Positions 34,680-44,760 of a stretch of 45,435 nt of DNA are shown here, piece after piece; position 1 is the stretch's first letter; each line of letters starts with the position of its first letter. This stretch comes from Oscillatoriales cyanobacterium SM2_2_1 (GTDB lineage Bacteria > Cyanobacteriota > Cyanobacteriia > Pseudanabaenales > Pseudanabaenaceae): NCBI GenBank assembly GCA_012031145.1, contig JAAUUH010000012.1:1-45435 (forward strand), written 5' to 3'. Under the pieces are notes generated by a model. The model did no database searches. It had not been told where the DNA came from and saw only the letters and a program-made list of their open reading frames with translations. The translations under genes were made by a program, and so were the position numbers.

Positions 34680-36087
34680 GCAACACCGCAGTTTTACGAT
34701 ACTCGTAAATATGGGACATTCCCAGGGTCAAGGTATCTACCAGTTCTCCCGGACAGTGCTGCAACAAGTCCTCTCCCGTGATCTCCTTCGCAAAAAAGCG
34801 TCGCACACTCTTCAGCAACTCCATCACCCCTGCAAAGCCCAGGGATTTCACCAGAAAGGTCGCCACTGGCGAATTTTTCAGGTCGTAATCCGAATCTCCC
34901 GTGCGTCCCTTCTCTAGCAGAAGCATGACCTCCCGCTCCATCTCCGTGGTTGGTTCATAGGATCGGGGCACCGTCACTAAAAACTGCTCTAGGGTCGCAC
35001 CACGAAGCCCCTCCGTCGGCAGCCCTCCCATCATCATCGACAGGGGAATATCACGACCAATGCGCAGGGATAGGGCCTCAATTAGGGCGATCGACACCAA
35101 CTTCGCCCGCAGATAGAGGCAGGCCACTGCCAAATTATGCTCTGTTCGCTGTAACAATTCAGCATAGGTATCATCGTCGGGCTCCCCTTTGTATTGGCGG
35201 AAAATGTACTGGGGCTGCCGCGAACTCATAAATCCCTCCATATTTTGAATGGAGCGGCGATAACCATCAACGGTATAGGAATTGGCGTTGCGCAGATCGT
35301 GGTTGGTCTCCGGAATTAAATTCCAGGTGTTATCGAGGAAGAACGTTGAGCTGCTGCTGGCGAAATTCACCACATCCCGATTGGCTAACCGCACCGCCCG
35401 TCGCACCAAGTCTGTTAAATCCTGCTCAGACCAATGGAAGTCATAGCGCAAACTGGACAGCGCCAACCGCTGATACAACTGTTCACTCACCGTCGTGCCA
35501 TCCCCCAGCGGCGGGCGGAAGGGAATCGTGGATTCAATACAGGCGGCGATCGCCACGAGATCTTTTAGGGAGAGGATCTCCTGCAAACTCTTAGACGCAA
35601 TCAGGGCGCTGAGAAACTCGTTCTGTCCACCATAGGGCTTTAAAACATCGCCTCCGTGGAAGCCAAAGAGGATGCAGATGGCAGTAAAAACCGGATCATC
35701 CGGAAGTTCTTCCGGATCCAGAATCCAGAGTTGGCGATCCTCTTCCCGCACGTAGGGGGCAATATAGCGGCTGATATTCACGCCGATGCCATGGTCTACT
35801 TGCACATAAACCAAATCATGGAACAGAGCCGCCAAAACTTCGATCGCATCTCCCTCTTCACCCACCTCAAAAATATGCTTTGGGGTATGGAAACAGCGCC
35901 AAAAACCGGTCATGGTTTGAATGATCAAAGTAGCTGTCCGCCGCAGTTGCCGCTCCACTTCCACATCCACATCGCCCCGCAATTCGAGCACCGCTCGCTT
36001 TAAGGTTTCATAACATTGTTCAGAGCTGTGTTGATAGCTGTCAGGCTCGGCAACCATAGAAGCCACGGCTGGGGAATTGGTGAACAC
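34657..36087 (-). CDS. HD-domain-like protein of unknown function
   Basis: The 476-residue protein has no signal peptide or membrane helix. Residues 67-91 resemble the start of an HD phosphohydrolase: H67 and H71 in CFHTPKHIF and the doublet H90-D91 in AALFHDLVYVQVDHG. Further possible metal ligands include H99 and the histidine of FGFHGGDVLKPYGG. The rest is helical with no recognised motif. I believe similar proteins occur in other cyanobacteria, but I cannot assign a substrate. The downstream glycosyltransferase starts within its last codons (23-bp overlap), so the two are probably co-translated. It is divergent from the M16 peptidase pair. Confidence 0.8.
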   Translation of the reverse strand: MFTNSPAVASMVAEPDSYQHSSEQCYETLKRAVLELRGDVDVEVERQLRRTATLIIQTMTGFWRCFHTPKHIFEVGEEGDAIEVLAALFHDLVYVQVDHGIGVNISRYIAPYVREEDRQLWILDPEELPDDPVFTAICILFGFHGGDVLKPYGGQNEFLSALIASKSLQEILSLKDLVAIAACIESTIPFRPPLGDGTTVSEQLYQRLALSSLRYDFHWSEQDLTDLVRRAVRLANRDVVNFASSSSTFFLDNTWNLIPETNHDLRNANSYTVDGYRRSIQNMEGFMSSRQPQYIFRQYKGEPDDDTYAELLQRTEHNLAVACLYLRAKLVSIALIEALSLRIGRDIPLSMMMGGLPTEGLRGATLEQFLVTVPRSYEPTTEMEREVMLLLEKGRTGDSDYDLKNSPVATFLVKSLGFAGVMELLKSVRRFFAKEITGEDLLQHCPGELVDTLTLGMSHIYEYRKTAVLHGKGCLP

Positions 36088-36212
36088 TTTAATCGGTCTG
36101 GGAACGCACGTCTAGTATTTCGGGCGGAATAAACTCTCGCTGCTCTGTAACCTAGGATACATTCGGCTGCCGCTTTTCTCAGTATTACAGGATTACCCTA
36201 TTTTAAGCTGTC

Positions 36213-37523
36213 TTGAGCCCTTTGAATCTGCCGTCTTGTGTCAATTCCCGTGCATTCCACCCTTCGACGGCAGACATTATTTCTCTGCCCTATGGGGCGG
36301 CTCTAATCCATCAAGAATTGCCCCTAGTACCTACGGTAACTGTGGATGTGTGGCTACCGGCGGGAGCGGTACGGGATCCGCAGACCGTCTTAGGAGCGGC
36401 CCATATGGTGGAGCACATGATCTTTCGGGGATCGGAGCGGTTACGTCCCCAAGACTTTGACCGCCTGATAGAGCGCCATGGGGGTCAGAGTGGTGCGGCG
36501 ACCAGTTTGGAGTATGCCCACTACCAATTCACGGTGGCGACAGAACATTTTGAGCCGTCCTGGGCAGCTTTGGCGGAGTTACTGACGGCAGCGACGTTCG
36601 CCCCGGCAGAGTGGGATCTGGAGCGGCCAGTAATTTTAGAAGAGCTATCCCAGGCGATCGCCGACCCCGATTGGGTGCTTTACCAAGGGCTAATGGAAAC
36701 GGCCTTCAGCGATCACCCCTATGCCCGCTCCGTTTTGGGCGATAGTGCGTCGGTGCAGCAAACCTCAGCGGCTGAGTTGCGGCAGTTCCATCGCACCCAC
36801 TACAGCCCCCACCAATGGACTGTGGTCGTGGTTGGAGCTGTATCCCGTGAGCGGGCGATCGCAGCCCTTACGGAGGGAGTACCCCGGTGTTCCCGGTATT
36901 CCTGTCCACCCATGCTTCAGCCTGCCTCGTGTCCTGTCCAAGGTGTGCGGCGGGATGAGATCTGCCATCCCGTGAGCCAAACGAGCACCCTAATGATGGG
37001 ATGGATCACCCCGGGAGCAACGAACCTTCGCGCCATCCTCGGACTGGAGTTGCTCTCGGTGATTTTAGGGGAAGGACGCTCTTCGCGGCTGGTATCCCGG
37101 CTCCGGGAAGAACGCCAGTGGGTTCATGACATTGGCAGTGGCTTTTTGCCCCATCAGTATGCGGGCGTTTTTGTGCTGCGGGCTGAACTGGAACTACGGT
37201 ACGGGGCGATCGCCGAACAACAAATTCTTGAAGAACTCTGGCGGCTCCATGGCGGTTTGATCCTAGAACATGAACGTCAACGGGCGGTGCGATCGCTTTA
37301 CCACAGGTTCCTTTTTGGAATGGAATCCCCAGCGCAGTTGGCGGAGTTTCTCGGTTATTACGGAATGCTAGGATGTCATCATCTGTGTCGCCATTGGCCC
37401 AATGCCTATCGCCAAGAGATGGAGTCCATCACCGTTGATGAATTGCAATCCCTAGCCCGTCGGTATTTGCCCCTGGAGTCCTACACGGTGATTAGCCTCC
37501 AACCCAGCCCCTATTTTCCATGA
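36213..37523 (+). CDS. M16 family zinc peptidase (processing-peptidase-like), catalytic partner
   Basis: The protein has the inverted zinc motif HMVEH (HxxEH, about residues 64-68) with the downstream ligand Glu region EELSQAIADPDW, and AGAVRDP/GAAHMVEHMIFRGS context typical of the M16B family. The second, inactive half-domain follows with STLMMGWITPG and GRSSRLVSRLREERQWVHD. No ATG lies upstream of the conserved region, so the start is taken at a TTG (36213) and is uncertain by a few codons. About 436 residues is normal. Its stop overlaps the next M16 gene as ATGA (37520-37523). Cyanobacteria often carry such active/inactive pairs, which act together like mitochondrial processing peptidase subunits; here the substrate is unknown. 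Confidence 0.92.
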   Translation: MSPLNLPSCVNSRAFHPSTADIISLPYGAALIHQELPLVPTVTVDVWLPAGAVRDPQTVLGAAHMVEHMIFRGSERLRPQDFDRLIERHGGQSGAATSLEYAHYQFTVATEHFEPSWAALAELLTAATFAPAEWDLERPVILEELSQAIADPDWVLYQGLMETAFSDHPYARSVLGDSASVQQTSAAELRQFHRTHYSPHQWTVVVVGAVSRERAIAALTEGVPRCSRYSCPPMLQPASCPVQGVRRDEICHPVSQTSTLMMGWITPGATNLRAILGLELLSVILGEGRSSRLVSRLREERQWVHDIGSGFLPHQYAGVFVLRAELELRYGAIAEQQILEELWRLHGGLILEHERQRAVRSLYHRFLFGMESPAQLAEFLGYYGMLGCHHLCRHWPNAYRQEMESITVDELQSLARRYLPLESYTVISLQPSPYFP

Positions 37524-38764
37524 TTGTTCGCCATCAGTTTGCTAACGGCATTACCCTCCTGCTCACCGAAAACACCACCACTGAGATTGTGGCCGCTCGC
37601 TTTTTCATGGCCGGTGGCGCTCAGGTGGAGACCCCGGCCACAGCCGGTCTTACCCACCTTGCTACCGATCTGCTGACAAAGGGCACTACGCTGCACTCGG
37701 CGGCGATGATCGCCGAAGAAATCGAATCCGTTGGGGCATCCCTCTCAGTCACTAGCGAGGAAGATTATTTTTTAGTTAGCCTTAAAACCGTGACCCAGGA
37801 TTTCCCTAGTTTGCTCTCTCTGGTGGCAGAACTGTGGCGATCGCCCACTTTCCGGAAAACGAACTGGAGCTGGAGCGCAAACTTACCCTCCAAGCCATTC
37901 GTAATCAGCAGGAACGCCCCTTCACCATCGCCTATGAAAATCTGCAAAGGGCCCTCTTTGGGGATTCCGCCTACGGACTGCCTGGTTTGGGCACCCTCGA
38001 AACGGTCTCCCAGATCACCCGTCAGCAACTAGTGCAGTGGCACCAGCAGCACCTCTGCCCTCAGCGAATGGTGATCAGCATTGCCGGCAACCTGACTGCC
38101 GATCATGCCCAGACTTTGATTGAACAAGCTTTTGGCGACTGGTTGCCCACACCTGCCGCCCGCCCCCCCCCTGCCCCACCACCCCTTTCAGCCCCAGCGA
38201 CTGACCCATATTCAAGACAATCAGCAGGCGATTGTGATGTTGGGTTACCCCGCTCCTGCGGTGGGTTCGCCCAACTATGCCGCCATGAAGCTGATCAATA
38301 CCTATCTCGGTAGCGGTCTATCCAGCCGCCTGTTTGTGGAACTACGGGAAAAGCGCGGACTAGCCTACGAAGTTTCCTCCTTTTACCCCGCTCGCGAGGC
38401 TGACTCCCTGTTTGTCACCTACATGGGCACTGCTCCCGATAATGCCAGCACCGCGATCGCCGGACTTCAAGCCGAAAGTGATCGCCTTTGTGCCCAACCC
38501 CTCAGCGATGGGGAGTTGGAAACCTGCAAAAGTAAACTATTGGGGCAGTATGCCCTGAGCAAACAAACCAATGGGCAAATTGCCCAAACCTATGGCTGGT
38601 ATGAAACTCTCGGTTTGGGGGCCGACTTTGACCAGCGGGTAATCGCCATAATTCGTGACACCAGCGCTGACCAGATCCAAGCCGTGGCCCAACGGTACCT
38701 CAGTAGCGCAATTCTTTCCATGGTAGCCCCTGAGCCATGTCTGCAAATTCCCTCCCCCGCCTAA
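37520..38764 (+). pseudogene. M16-like non-catalytic partner, with two apparent frameshifts
   Basis: This should be the inactive partner of the upstream peptidase. The zinc-motif position reads HLATD instead of HxxEH, as is usual for the regulatory subunit. Three frames are needed. Frame 1 ends usefully at ELWRSPTF. A missing base at 37849-37853 (5-8 nt after a HIP1 site) leads into FPENELELERKLTLQAIRNQQ. An extra base in the nine-C run at 38163-38171 then restores the first frame as HHPFQPQRLTHIQDNQQAI, followed by GSGLSSRLFVELREKRGLAYE. The two changes compensate in frame, but the intervening region, read without them, hits a stop at about 38030. Restored, the protein has about 415 residues. 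Either both are sequencing errors or this subunit is lost. Confidence 0.88.
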
Positions 38765-40290
38765 CTGCCTCCCAGGGGCTGACGCTCGCCGTTTGGCTGG
38801 TCGCGACCCTTCTCTTTTCTTTGCGACTTCTTGCCCTGGATCTTCCTCCCTTCCTCACCCATGATGAGTCCTACTCTGTGCTGCGTACGGCGGGCTATCT
38901 GGAGCGAGAGGTGCGCGAAACCCTCTTCCAAAGCCGCCTCGTCTCCCTAGCGGAAGTGCAGCACTTCCATCAACTCACCTCTGAGCGCACCTTTTGGGAC
39001 ACCATTACTGGACTGGCCACCGAGGAACCCCAACTGCCGCCCCTTTATTTTCTGTTGGCGCGACTGTGGCGGCAGGTTTTTGGGGGGTTGGGGGATGTCA
39101 TCACCGTCTTGCGTGGTTTTTCAGTCCTTCTGGGCTTTCTTGTCCTGCCTGTCTCCTACTGGCTCTGTCAAGAACTCTTTGCTTCCCGGGTGATCGCCCA
39201 AGTTACCATTCTGTTCCTGGCCGGCTCCCCCAATTTCCTGCGGCTTTCCCTCAACGTTCGATATTTCACCCTTTGGGCCCTGCTGAGTCTTAGTAGTACT
39301 GCCCTCCTGCTCCTTGCCACCCGCACGACCAAAACCCAGTGGTGGATTGCCTACGGACTGAGCTTCAGCCTCAGCCTCTACACTTTCCCCCTCACCGCTT
39401 TTATGGCCGTTAGTCACGGGTTATTCGTTTGGCACCGTAACCGCCAAGAACTGCAATCCTGGGCGATCGCTACCCTCGCCGCCGGACTGCTCTTTATCCC
39501 TTGGGCGGTCACTTGGCTGATCCACATCGCCGCCTCCCAGGATACGCTCCGCTTCACCTTTCCCGCGATCGCCGCCCCGTGGCCCACTCGCATAGATAAT
39601 TTTAGCCAACTGCTGCGGCTCCTATTTTTGATCCCCATCAATCGTCCGGTCGCTTGGGCCATTGCCCTGCTCTGTCTCATCGCCCTGATTGACCTGCGGC
39701 GGGAGGAGCGCAGTGTCGCATGGGGCCTAGCCACCCTGATTCTTCTGCCCTTTTTGATCTTTGGCGGACTCGACCTCCTCGATGGCGGCACCCGTCTAGC
39801 TAAGGAACGTTACTTTATTCCTTCCCTGATATTTTGGCAGATTGCCGTTGCCCGCTACCTTTGCCGCGTTCCCCTATCCCGAAGGATCAGGATTGGAATC
39901 ACCCTAATCCTGGTTCTTGGCGGATTGCTCAGCACCCTTTCCGATCTCCGCCCTGAGCGCTTTGCCCTGGTCGCCGCTGCCCAGCAGCAGCAGCGCCCCC
40001 TCATCGTTAGCGATCTCCTCACCGACTTCACCCAACCCGGCAATCGGTCTAACCCTATGCTCCTCGTTGGTTTCAGCTATGCCCTTCCCCAAAACACCGT
40101 TTTTTGGTTGCAATCGGAGTCCGATAGGGCGGATCTGTTCTTTCCCCTGCTCACCAGCTACAACGCCCTTGTCTTTCGCCCAACTCCGGTTTTGCGCGAT
40201 CGCCTCCAGCAAAAATTCCAGCTTGAAGACCTCTCCCATCTTGGCAAACAACAGCAAGGTGAGGATATTTACCGCATCCAGAACCCCTAG
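38737..40290 (+). CDS. GT39-like membrane glycosyltransferase
   Basis: The 517-residue protein has about ten or eleven membrane helices and the GT-C fold landmarks: an N-terminal helix, then a periplasmic DE motif (LTHDESYSVLRTAGYLE, about residues 44-60) and EEPQLPPLYFLLARLW, resembling the E-x-PPL segment of family 39. NVRYFTLWALL follows. These enzymes transfer sugars from lipid carriers to proteins or lipids on the outer face of the plasma membrane; the acceptor is unknown. It starts 28 bp inside the end of the M16-like gene. The next gene, ycf3, is convergent 95 bp away. Confidence 0.88.
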   Translation: MSANSLPRLTASQGLTLAVWLVATLLFSLRLLALDLPPFLTHDESYSVLRTAGYLEREVRETLFQSRLVSLAEVQHFHQLTSERTFWDTITGLATEEPQLPPLYFLLARLWRQVFGGLGDVITVLRGFSVLLGFLVLPVSYWLCQELFASRVIAQVTILFLAGSPNFLRLSLNVRYFTLWALLSLSSTALLLLATRTTKTQWWIAYGLSFSLSLYTFPLTAFMAVSHGLFVWHRNRQELQSWAIATLAAGLLFIPWAVTWLIHIAASQDTLRFTFPAIAAPWPTRIDNFSQLLRLLFLIPINRPVAWAIALLCLIALIDLRREERSVAWGLATLILLPFLIFGGLDLLDGGTRLAKERYFIPSLIFWQIAVARYLCRVPLSRRIRIGITLILVLGGLLSTLSDLRPERFALVAAAQQQQRPLIVSDLLTDFTQPGNRSNPMLLVGFSYALPQNTVFWLQSESDRADLFFPLLTSYNALVFRPTPVLRDRLQQKFQLEDLSHLGKQQQGEDIYRIQNP

Positions 40291-40385
40291 CACTGACAGA
40301 CAAAAAGAGCCTGAATTTCCCTCACCATCCCCGGTCACTGCCAAATATCTGGGGACTTCTAGGGGGAGAGATCCCAAACAAGCCA

Positions 40386-40898
40386 TTAAAAAAACTGGTT
40401 GATATCAGCGCGACCCGTGGTTTTTAGCCAATTTTGGGCTTCGATGTAGTTATTGGGGGCCAAGCGAATCGCCCGAATCCAATAGTCTGCGGCCAGGTCA
40501 AAAAATTGGTTGGCTGCTTCCTCATCTGCCGCCTGCTCACCCTTATAGTGAAAAATCACTGCCATGTTGTTCAGGGTTTGGGGCATTCGCGGGTTGAGCT
40601 CCGCTGCCTGCTGATAGAATTCCAAAGCTCGGTCGTGGTCACCATTACTGGCATGGATTAACCCCATGTTGTAAAAAATGTAGCTGCGATCGTAGGCGTT
40701 TTCTTCCAGTTTGAGAGCTTCCTCATAATTGGCAAGGGCCTCGGCATATTCCCCATCCCCTTGGGCTGACATCCCATCCCGGTAATAGGCAAAGGCCTCT
40801 TTTTCCCGCTGGCTAGCCGGAAAAAGCTTCAAAATCGTGTCGGCAATCACGGTGAAGGTCTGGTCAACAAAGTTGTCGTTGCGCTGGGAGCGGGGCAT
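40386..40898 (-). CDS. ycf3: Photosystem I assembly protein Ycf3
   Basis: Ycf3 is a thylakoid-associated TPR chaperone needed for assembly of photosystem I, interacting with PsaA and PsaD in chloroplasts. The 170-residue length and start [20 protein letters not shown] are diagnostic. Three TPR units follow: [41 protein letters not shown] and [14 protein letters not shown], with [11 protein letters not shown] near the C-terminus. The gene is convergent with the upstream glycosyltransferase and divergent from ruvB across 48 bp. Confidence 0.96.
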   Translation of the reverse strand: MPRSQRNDNFVDQTFTVIADTILKLFPASQREKEAFAYYRDGMSAQGDGEYAEALANYEEALKLEENAYDRSYIFYNMGLIHASNGDHDRALEFYQQAAELNPRMPQTLNNMAVIFHYKGEQAADEEAANQFFDLAADYWIRAIRLAPNNYIEAQNWLKTTGRADINQFF

Positions 40899-40946
40899 AG
40901 CTTTCTAACGTAGACTGAGGGGATATGGATTCCCTACGACTGTAGC

Positions 40947-42032
40947 ATGGCGATTATTTCCTCAAAAGATCCCCACCCATCAGCGCCATCCCTACTGACG
41001 GCCTCGGCTCTGCCCGATGAGGAGCGGGAAGTTGCCCAGAGCCAGCCGGACGATCGCCCCATTCGACCCCAACGCCTAGCCGATTATGTGGGACAGCAGG
41101 AACTTAAGGATCTGTTAAACATCGCGATCGCCGCCGCCCAGTCCCGTCAAACCGCCCTCGACCATTTGTTGCTCTATGGGCCGCCGGGCCTAGGAAAAAC
41201 CTCACTGGCAATGATCATTGCCACGGAACTAGGGGTTCGCTGCCATCTAACTACCGCTCCGGCCCTAGAGCGCCCCCGGGACGTCGCCGGATTGTTGGTT
41301 TCGCTCCAGCCCCAGGAGGTGCTGTTCGTCGATGAAATTCACCGTCTACCAAAGGTCACCGAAGAGATTCTCTACCCGGCGATGGAAGACTTTCGCCTCG
41401 ACATCACCATTGGTAAGGGACAGGCAGCTAGAATTCGCAGCGTTTCACTGCCGCGATTCACCCTAATCGGGGCCACAACGCGCATCGGAGCTCTTTCCTC
41501 TCCCCTGCGCGATCGCTTTGGTTTTGTCCAGCATCTGCGCTTCTACCACGAACCAGAGCTGTGCCAAATCGTTCATCGCAGTGCCCTATGTTTGCAGGTG
41601 CCCATTGATGAAGCCGGAGCCCTAGCCATTGCCCGGCGCTCCCGAGGTACGCCTCGCATTGCCAACCGTCTGCTGCGACGGGTGCGAGACTATGCCGAAG
41701 TTAAGGGTACAGGACAGATCACCGGGGCGATCGCCGAAGCAGCCCTCGAACTGTTCCAAGTAGATCCTAAGGGGCTCGACTGGATCGACCGCAAAATGCT
41801 GAGTGTGATGATTGAAAAATTTCGTGGCGGGCCCGTGGGTCTCGATACCCTAGCTGCTGCCACGGGCGAAGATGCCCAAACCATTGAAGAAGTTTATGAA
41901 CCCTATCTGCTGCAAATTGGTTACCTACAACGCACACCTCGGGGTAGGATTGCCACCACCGCCGCTTGGCAACATCTAGGTTTTGCGGTGCAGATGCCCC
42001 TGCTTAGCCCTCAGAGTGCTCTATTGGAGTAG
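40947..42032 (+). CDS. ruvB: Holliday junction DNA helicase RuvB
   Basis: RuvB is the hexameric AAA+ motor that drives branch migration with RuvA at Holliday junctions. An N-terminal extension of ~45 residues, common in cyanobacteria, precedes [18 protein letters not shown]. Walker A is GPPGLGKTS (about residues 82-90), Walker [11 protein letters not shown], the sensor segment [18 protein letters not shown], and the C-terminal winged-helix part has [23 protein letters not shown]. The 361-residue length is normal. RuvA is not adjacent. Confidence 0.97.
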   Translation: MAIISSKDPHPSAPSLLTASALPDEEREVAQSQPDDRPIRPQRLADYVGQQELKDLLNIAIAAAQSRQTALDHLLLYGPPGLGKTSLAMIIATELGVRCHLTTAPALERPRDVAGLLVSLQPQEVLFVDEIHRLPKVTEEILYPAMEDFRLDITIGKGQAARIRSVSLPRFTLIGATTRIGALSSPLRDRFGFVQHLRFYHEPELCQIVHRSALCLQVPIDEAGALAIARRSRGTPRIANRLLRRVRDYAEVKGTGQITGAIAEAALELFQVDPKGLDWIDRKMLSVMIEKFRGGPVGLDTLAAATGEDAQTIEEVYEPYLLQIGYLQRTPRGRIATTAAWQHLGFAVQMPLLSPQSALLE

Positions 42033-42045
42033 GGTTAAGGAATAA

Positions 42046-43068
42046 CTACTGAATCCCTGAGTATGCTTTGGCTACCAAGCGGTTGCCATCAAAGGTGGCA
42101 TTCATAAACCCACCCCGACCATTAGACCAAGTCAAAATGACGGAGCGATCGCCAAACTGCGAATCGAGGGCAACGGGTTTACCATCCTGTCCCAATACCT
42201 GTACCACTTGCTCATAGGGCATGCCCCTCTTGAGGCAAAGATAGTTCCTACGGGTCATGCCGGGGTTGCCACAGCGGTAGCGATCATTGTCAAAAAAGCG
42301 CTCGTAGTGATTTTGGGGCATCGCTGCCACATTTAGGGTGGGCCCAGACAGATAGTCGGCACCGAAATACACCGCTATGGCAAGGCAGAACACAATCAAT
42401 GCATCTTCGATTAAGGCCTTAACCCGGTTGCGTCTGTGACGGCGCTTTTGCTGTTCGAGGCGATCTCGACTCCAAGCTTCCCAATCAAAGGAATCCACCC
42501 AGTTCACCGCTTGGGTAAAGGTGGCAACAGCCCGATCCCTCGCCCCAAGTAGGGCACCACGAGGATCACGGGCGGTCAACCGACCCGCAGCGCGGGCTTG
42601 GCGAGCAGTTTCCGGGTCAAGCAACCACGCTTTGGTACGACGAACTAAGGAGCCAACGGTTCTGATCACCGGGTTGCCGCCAACCCTGGGGCTTTGCCGA
42701 GCAATGGTTCGTCCCTGGGCTGCGGCTACAGCACCGGCCGGGATGTAGGTGACCGCAAACCGATGGGTCAGGACAGGAACATCCAAATGGGCGGTGTAAA
42801 ACTCCAGTTGCACGCTTCGCACACCCATGAACTCTCGACGGCGGAAGAATTGCTCTAGGGCATAGGTGAATTCATTAAGGCGAGGATGGCGATCGCCCTG
42901 GGCTTGATCCACCAATGTAAATGTAAGGATTAACACCTGCTGTTGCAGACGGCACTCAGTTTGTTCGGCTGCGAGCAGATCAATATAGTCTGACGCAAGA
43001 CTGGTCAGCACGTGCTGAAACTTGAGCCAAGACTGACGATCCTCGAGGTTTAACCTTACTGATTTCAT
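42046..43068 (-). CDS. Membrane-anchored protein with C-terminal BamE/SmpA-like domain
   Basis: This is a hypothetical protein with three regions. Residues ~1-115 are a soluble domain with a possible beta-rich core. Residues ~120-220 are basic and helical, ending in a lysine/arginine-rich stretch (QQKRRHRRNRVK). A single membrane helix follows at about 223-241. The C-terminal ~65 residues (CLKRGMPYEQVVQVLGQDGK, then VILTWSNGRGG and NATFDGNRLVAKAYSG) match the SmpA/OmlA/BamE fold. Numbering is from a GTG at 43077. I favour ATG 43068 as the start because an AGGG lies about 7 nt upstream. It converges on ruvB with a 13-bp gap. Function is unknown. Confidence 0.8.
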   Translation of the reverse strand: MKSVRLNLEDRQSWLKFQHVLTSLASDYIDLLAAEQTECRLQQQVLILTFTLVDQAQGDRHPRLNEFTYALEQFFRRREFMGVRSVQLEFYTAHLDVPVLTHRFAVTYIPAGAVAAAQGRTIARQSPRVGGNPVIRTVGSLVRRTKAWLLDPETARQARAAGRLTARDPRGALLGARDRAVATFTQAVNWVDSFDWEAWSRDRLEQQKRRHRRNRVKALIEDALIVFCLAIAVYFGADYLSGPTLNVAAMPQNHYERFFDNDRYRCGNPGMTRRNYLCLKRGMPYEQVVQVLGQDGKPVALDSQFGDRSVILTWSNGRGGFMNATFDGNRLVAKAYSGIQ

Positions 43069-43237
43069 GGCGGACACCCTATGTTTTTGGGTTACGGGGG
43101 TTGGGCAAGCATAATAGTACCCAACCTGGCCCGTTAGTTATCATCACGGTAGGATTTATCTGCGTTACAGTAAATTCAGGGAAACTTGGGGCAATCTGTA
43201 GATCCTCTGGGGAATAGATTCGGTTATCTCGGTCATC

Positions 43238-44707
43238 ATGATGGATTTTTGGCAAGAATTAAACCTCCTACTACGGGCGCGTTACCCTCTGATGTACTTG
43301 GTGACAATCGAGGAAGAGCGCACGGAGGCAGGACTAGCTAAGCTGGCCCAAAACCTAGGAAGGGGCATATTTTTCTGGGATTTTGTGGAGGGGTATCAGG
43401 GCAATCCCACCGATGCGGGCTTTGGCCGGCGGAATCCCCTTCAAGCGCTAGAGTTACCAGACAAAGTAAACCATGGGGCGATCTTCGTCCTCCGGGATTT
43501 TGACCGGTTCCTAGAGGATGTGGCGATCGCCCGCAAATTAAAAAACCTGTCCCGTCGCCTCAAGTCCACAGCCCAGAATGTGGTGCTCTTGGCGACTGCC
43601 ATCCGCATTCCTGAAGAATTGCGGGACGTGCTGTCCGTATTGGAAGCACCTTTGCCATCACCCCAGGAACTGACCCAAGAATTGCAGCAGTTTCCCCTCC
43701 CGGCGGCGGATCGGGAAGCCCTAGTCCGAGCCGCCCAAGGGCTGACCCTGGAGCGATTGCGTCGGGTAGTGGGGCGGGCGATCGCCGCACATCAAAACCT
43801 AGGTATTGAGGACGTGCCCCTGCTACTCTCCGAGAAACAACAGTCCATCCGCCAGACCCAAATACTGGAATTTTACCCCGCTAGCACCAACATTCAGGAC
43901 ATCGGCGGTCTCGACAACCTCAAGGAATGGCTACTGCGGCGAGGTGGGGCTTTTAGCGATCGCGCCCGTCAATATGGCATTCCCCATCCTAAGGGCTTGC
44001 TTCTAGCGGGAATTCAGGGCACTGGCAAATCCCTCACCGCCAAGGCCATCGCCCACCACTGGCAGTTACCCCTTCTGCGCCTAGATGTTGGTCGGCTATT
44101 CGGCGGGCTAGTCGGCGAAAGCGAATCCCGCACCCGACAGATGATTCAGCTAGCCGAGGCGATCGCCCCCTGCGTCCTCTGGATTGATGAAATTGATAAG
44201 GGCTTTGCCGGCCTCGAAGGGCGGGGGGATGGGGGCACCGCCAATCGTGTTTTTGGCACCTTTCTCACTTGGCTGGCCGAAAAAGAATCCGCCGTTTTTG
44301 TCGTCGCCACCGCCAATAATGTGCGATCGCTCCCCCCCGAACTCCTACGCAAGGGTCGATTCGATGAACTATTTTTCGTTGGACTACCCAGCCAAGCTGA
44401 ACGCGAAGAAATCTTTACCGTCCACTTGCAGCGCTACCGCCCCAGCACCCTCCGTGCCTACGACCTTCCTCGCCTGGCCTACGAAACTCCCAACTTTTCC
44501 GGTGCTGAAATCGAGCAAGCCATCATCGAAGCCATGCACCTAGGCTTTAGCCAAAGCCGTGACTTCACCACCGAAGACGTCCTCGAAGCGGCCAGCCAAA
44601 TTGTGCCCTTGGCCCAAACTGCCCAGCAGGAAATCCGTGCCCTCCAGGAATGGGCTGCTTCCGGCAAAGCCCGACTGGCCTCACGGCAGAATCCACTGAT
44701 GCTCTGA
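43238..44707 (+). CDS. ycf46: AAA ATPase, Ycf46 family
   Basis: Ycf46 proteins are AAA+ ATPases conserved in cyanobacteria and some plastids; a role in CO2 use or carbon uptake has been proposed in Synechocystis. The 489 residues have an N-terminal domain (about 1-200) with FFWDFVEGY and IFVLRDFDRFLED. The AAA module follows: IGGLDNLKEWL, Walker A GIQGTGKS (258-265), Walker B VLWIDEIDKG (313-322), FVVATANN, and arginine-finger region LRKGRFDELFFVGLP. The C-terminal small domain includes TPNFSGAEIEQAI. A second ATG at 43241 is equally possible as start. The upstream 160 bp gap holds the probable promoters of the divergent pair. Confidence 0.94.
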   Translation: MMDFWQELNLLLRARYPLMYLVTIEEERTEAGLAKLAQNLGRGIFFWDFVEGYQGNPTDAGFGRRNPLQALELPDKVNHGAIFVLRDFDRFLEDVAIARKLKNLSRRLKSTAQNVVLLATAIRIPEELRDVLSVLEAPLPSPQELTQELQQFPLPAADREALVRAAQGLTLERLRRVVGRAIAAHQNLGIEDVPLLLSEKQQSIRQTQILEFYPASTNIQDIGGLDNLKEWLLRRGGAFSDRARQYGIPHPKGLLLAGIQGTGKSLTAKAIAHHWQLPLLRLDVGRLFGGLVGESESRTRQMIQLAEAIAPCVLWIDEIDKGFAGLEGRGDGGTANRVFGTFLTWLAEKESAVFVVATANNVRSLPPELLRKGRFDELFFVGLPSQAEREEIFTVHLQRYRPSTLRAYDLPRLAYETPNFSGAEIEQAIIEAMHLGFSQSRDFTTEDVLEAASQIVPLAQTAQQEIRALQEWAASGKARLASRQNPLML

Positions 44708-44760
44708 CTGCAACGGCTGCCCCGGCTGTGCTTGAATGGGGAGACAAAACTGAGTCCCTA

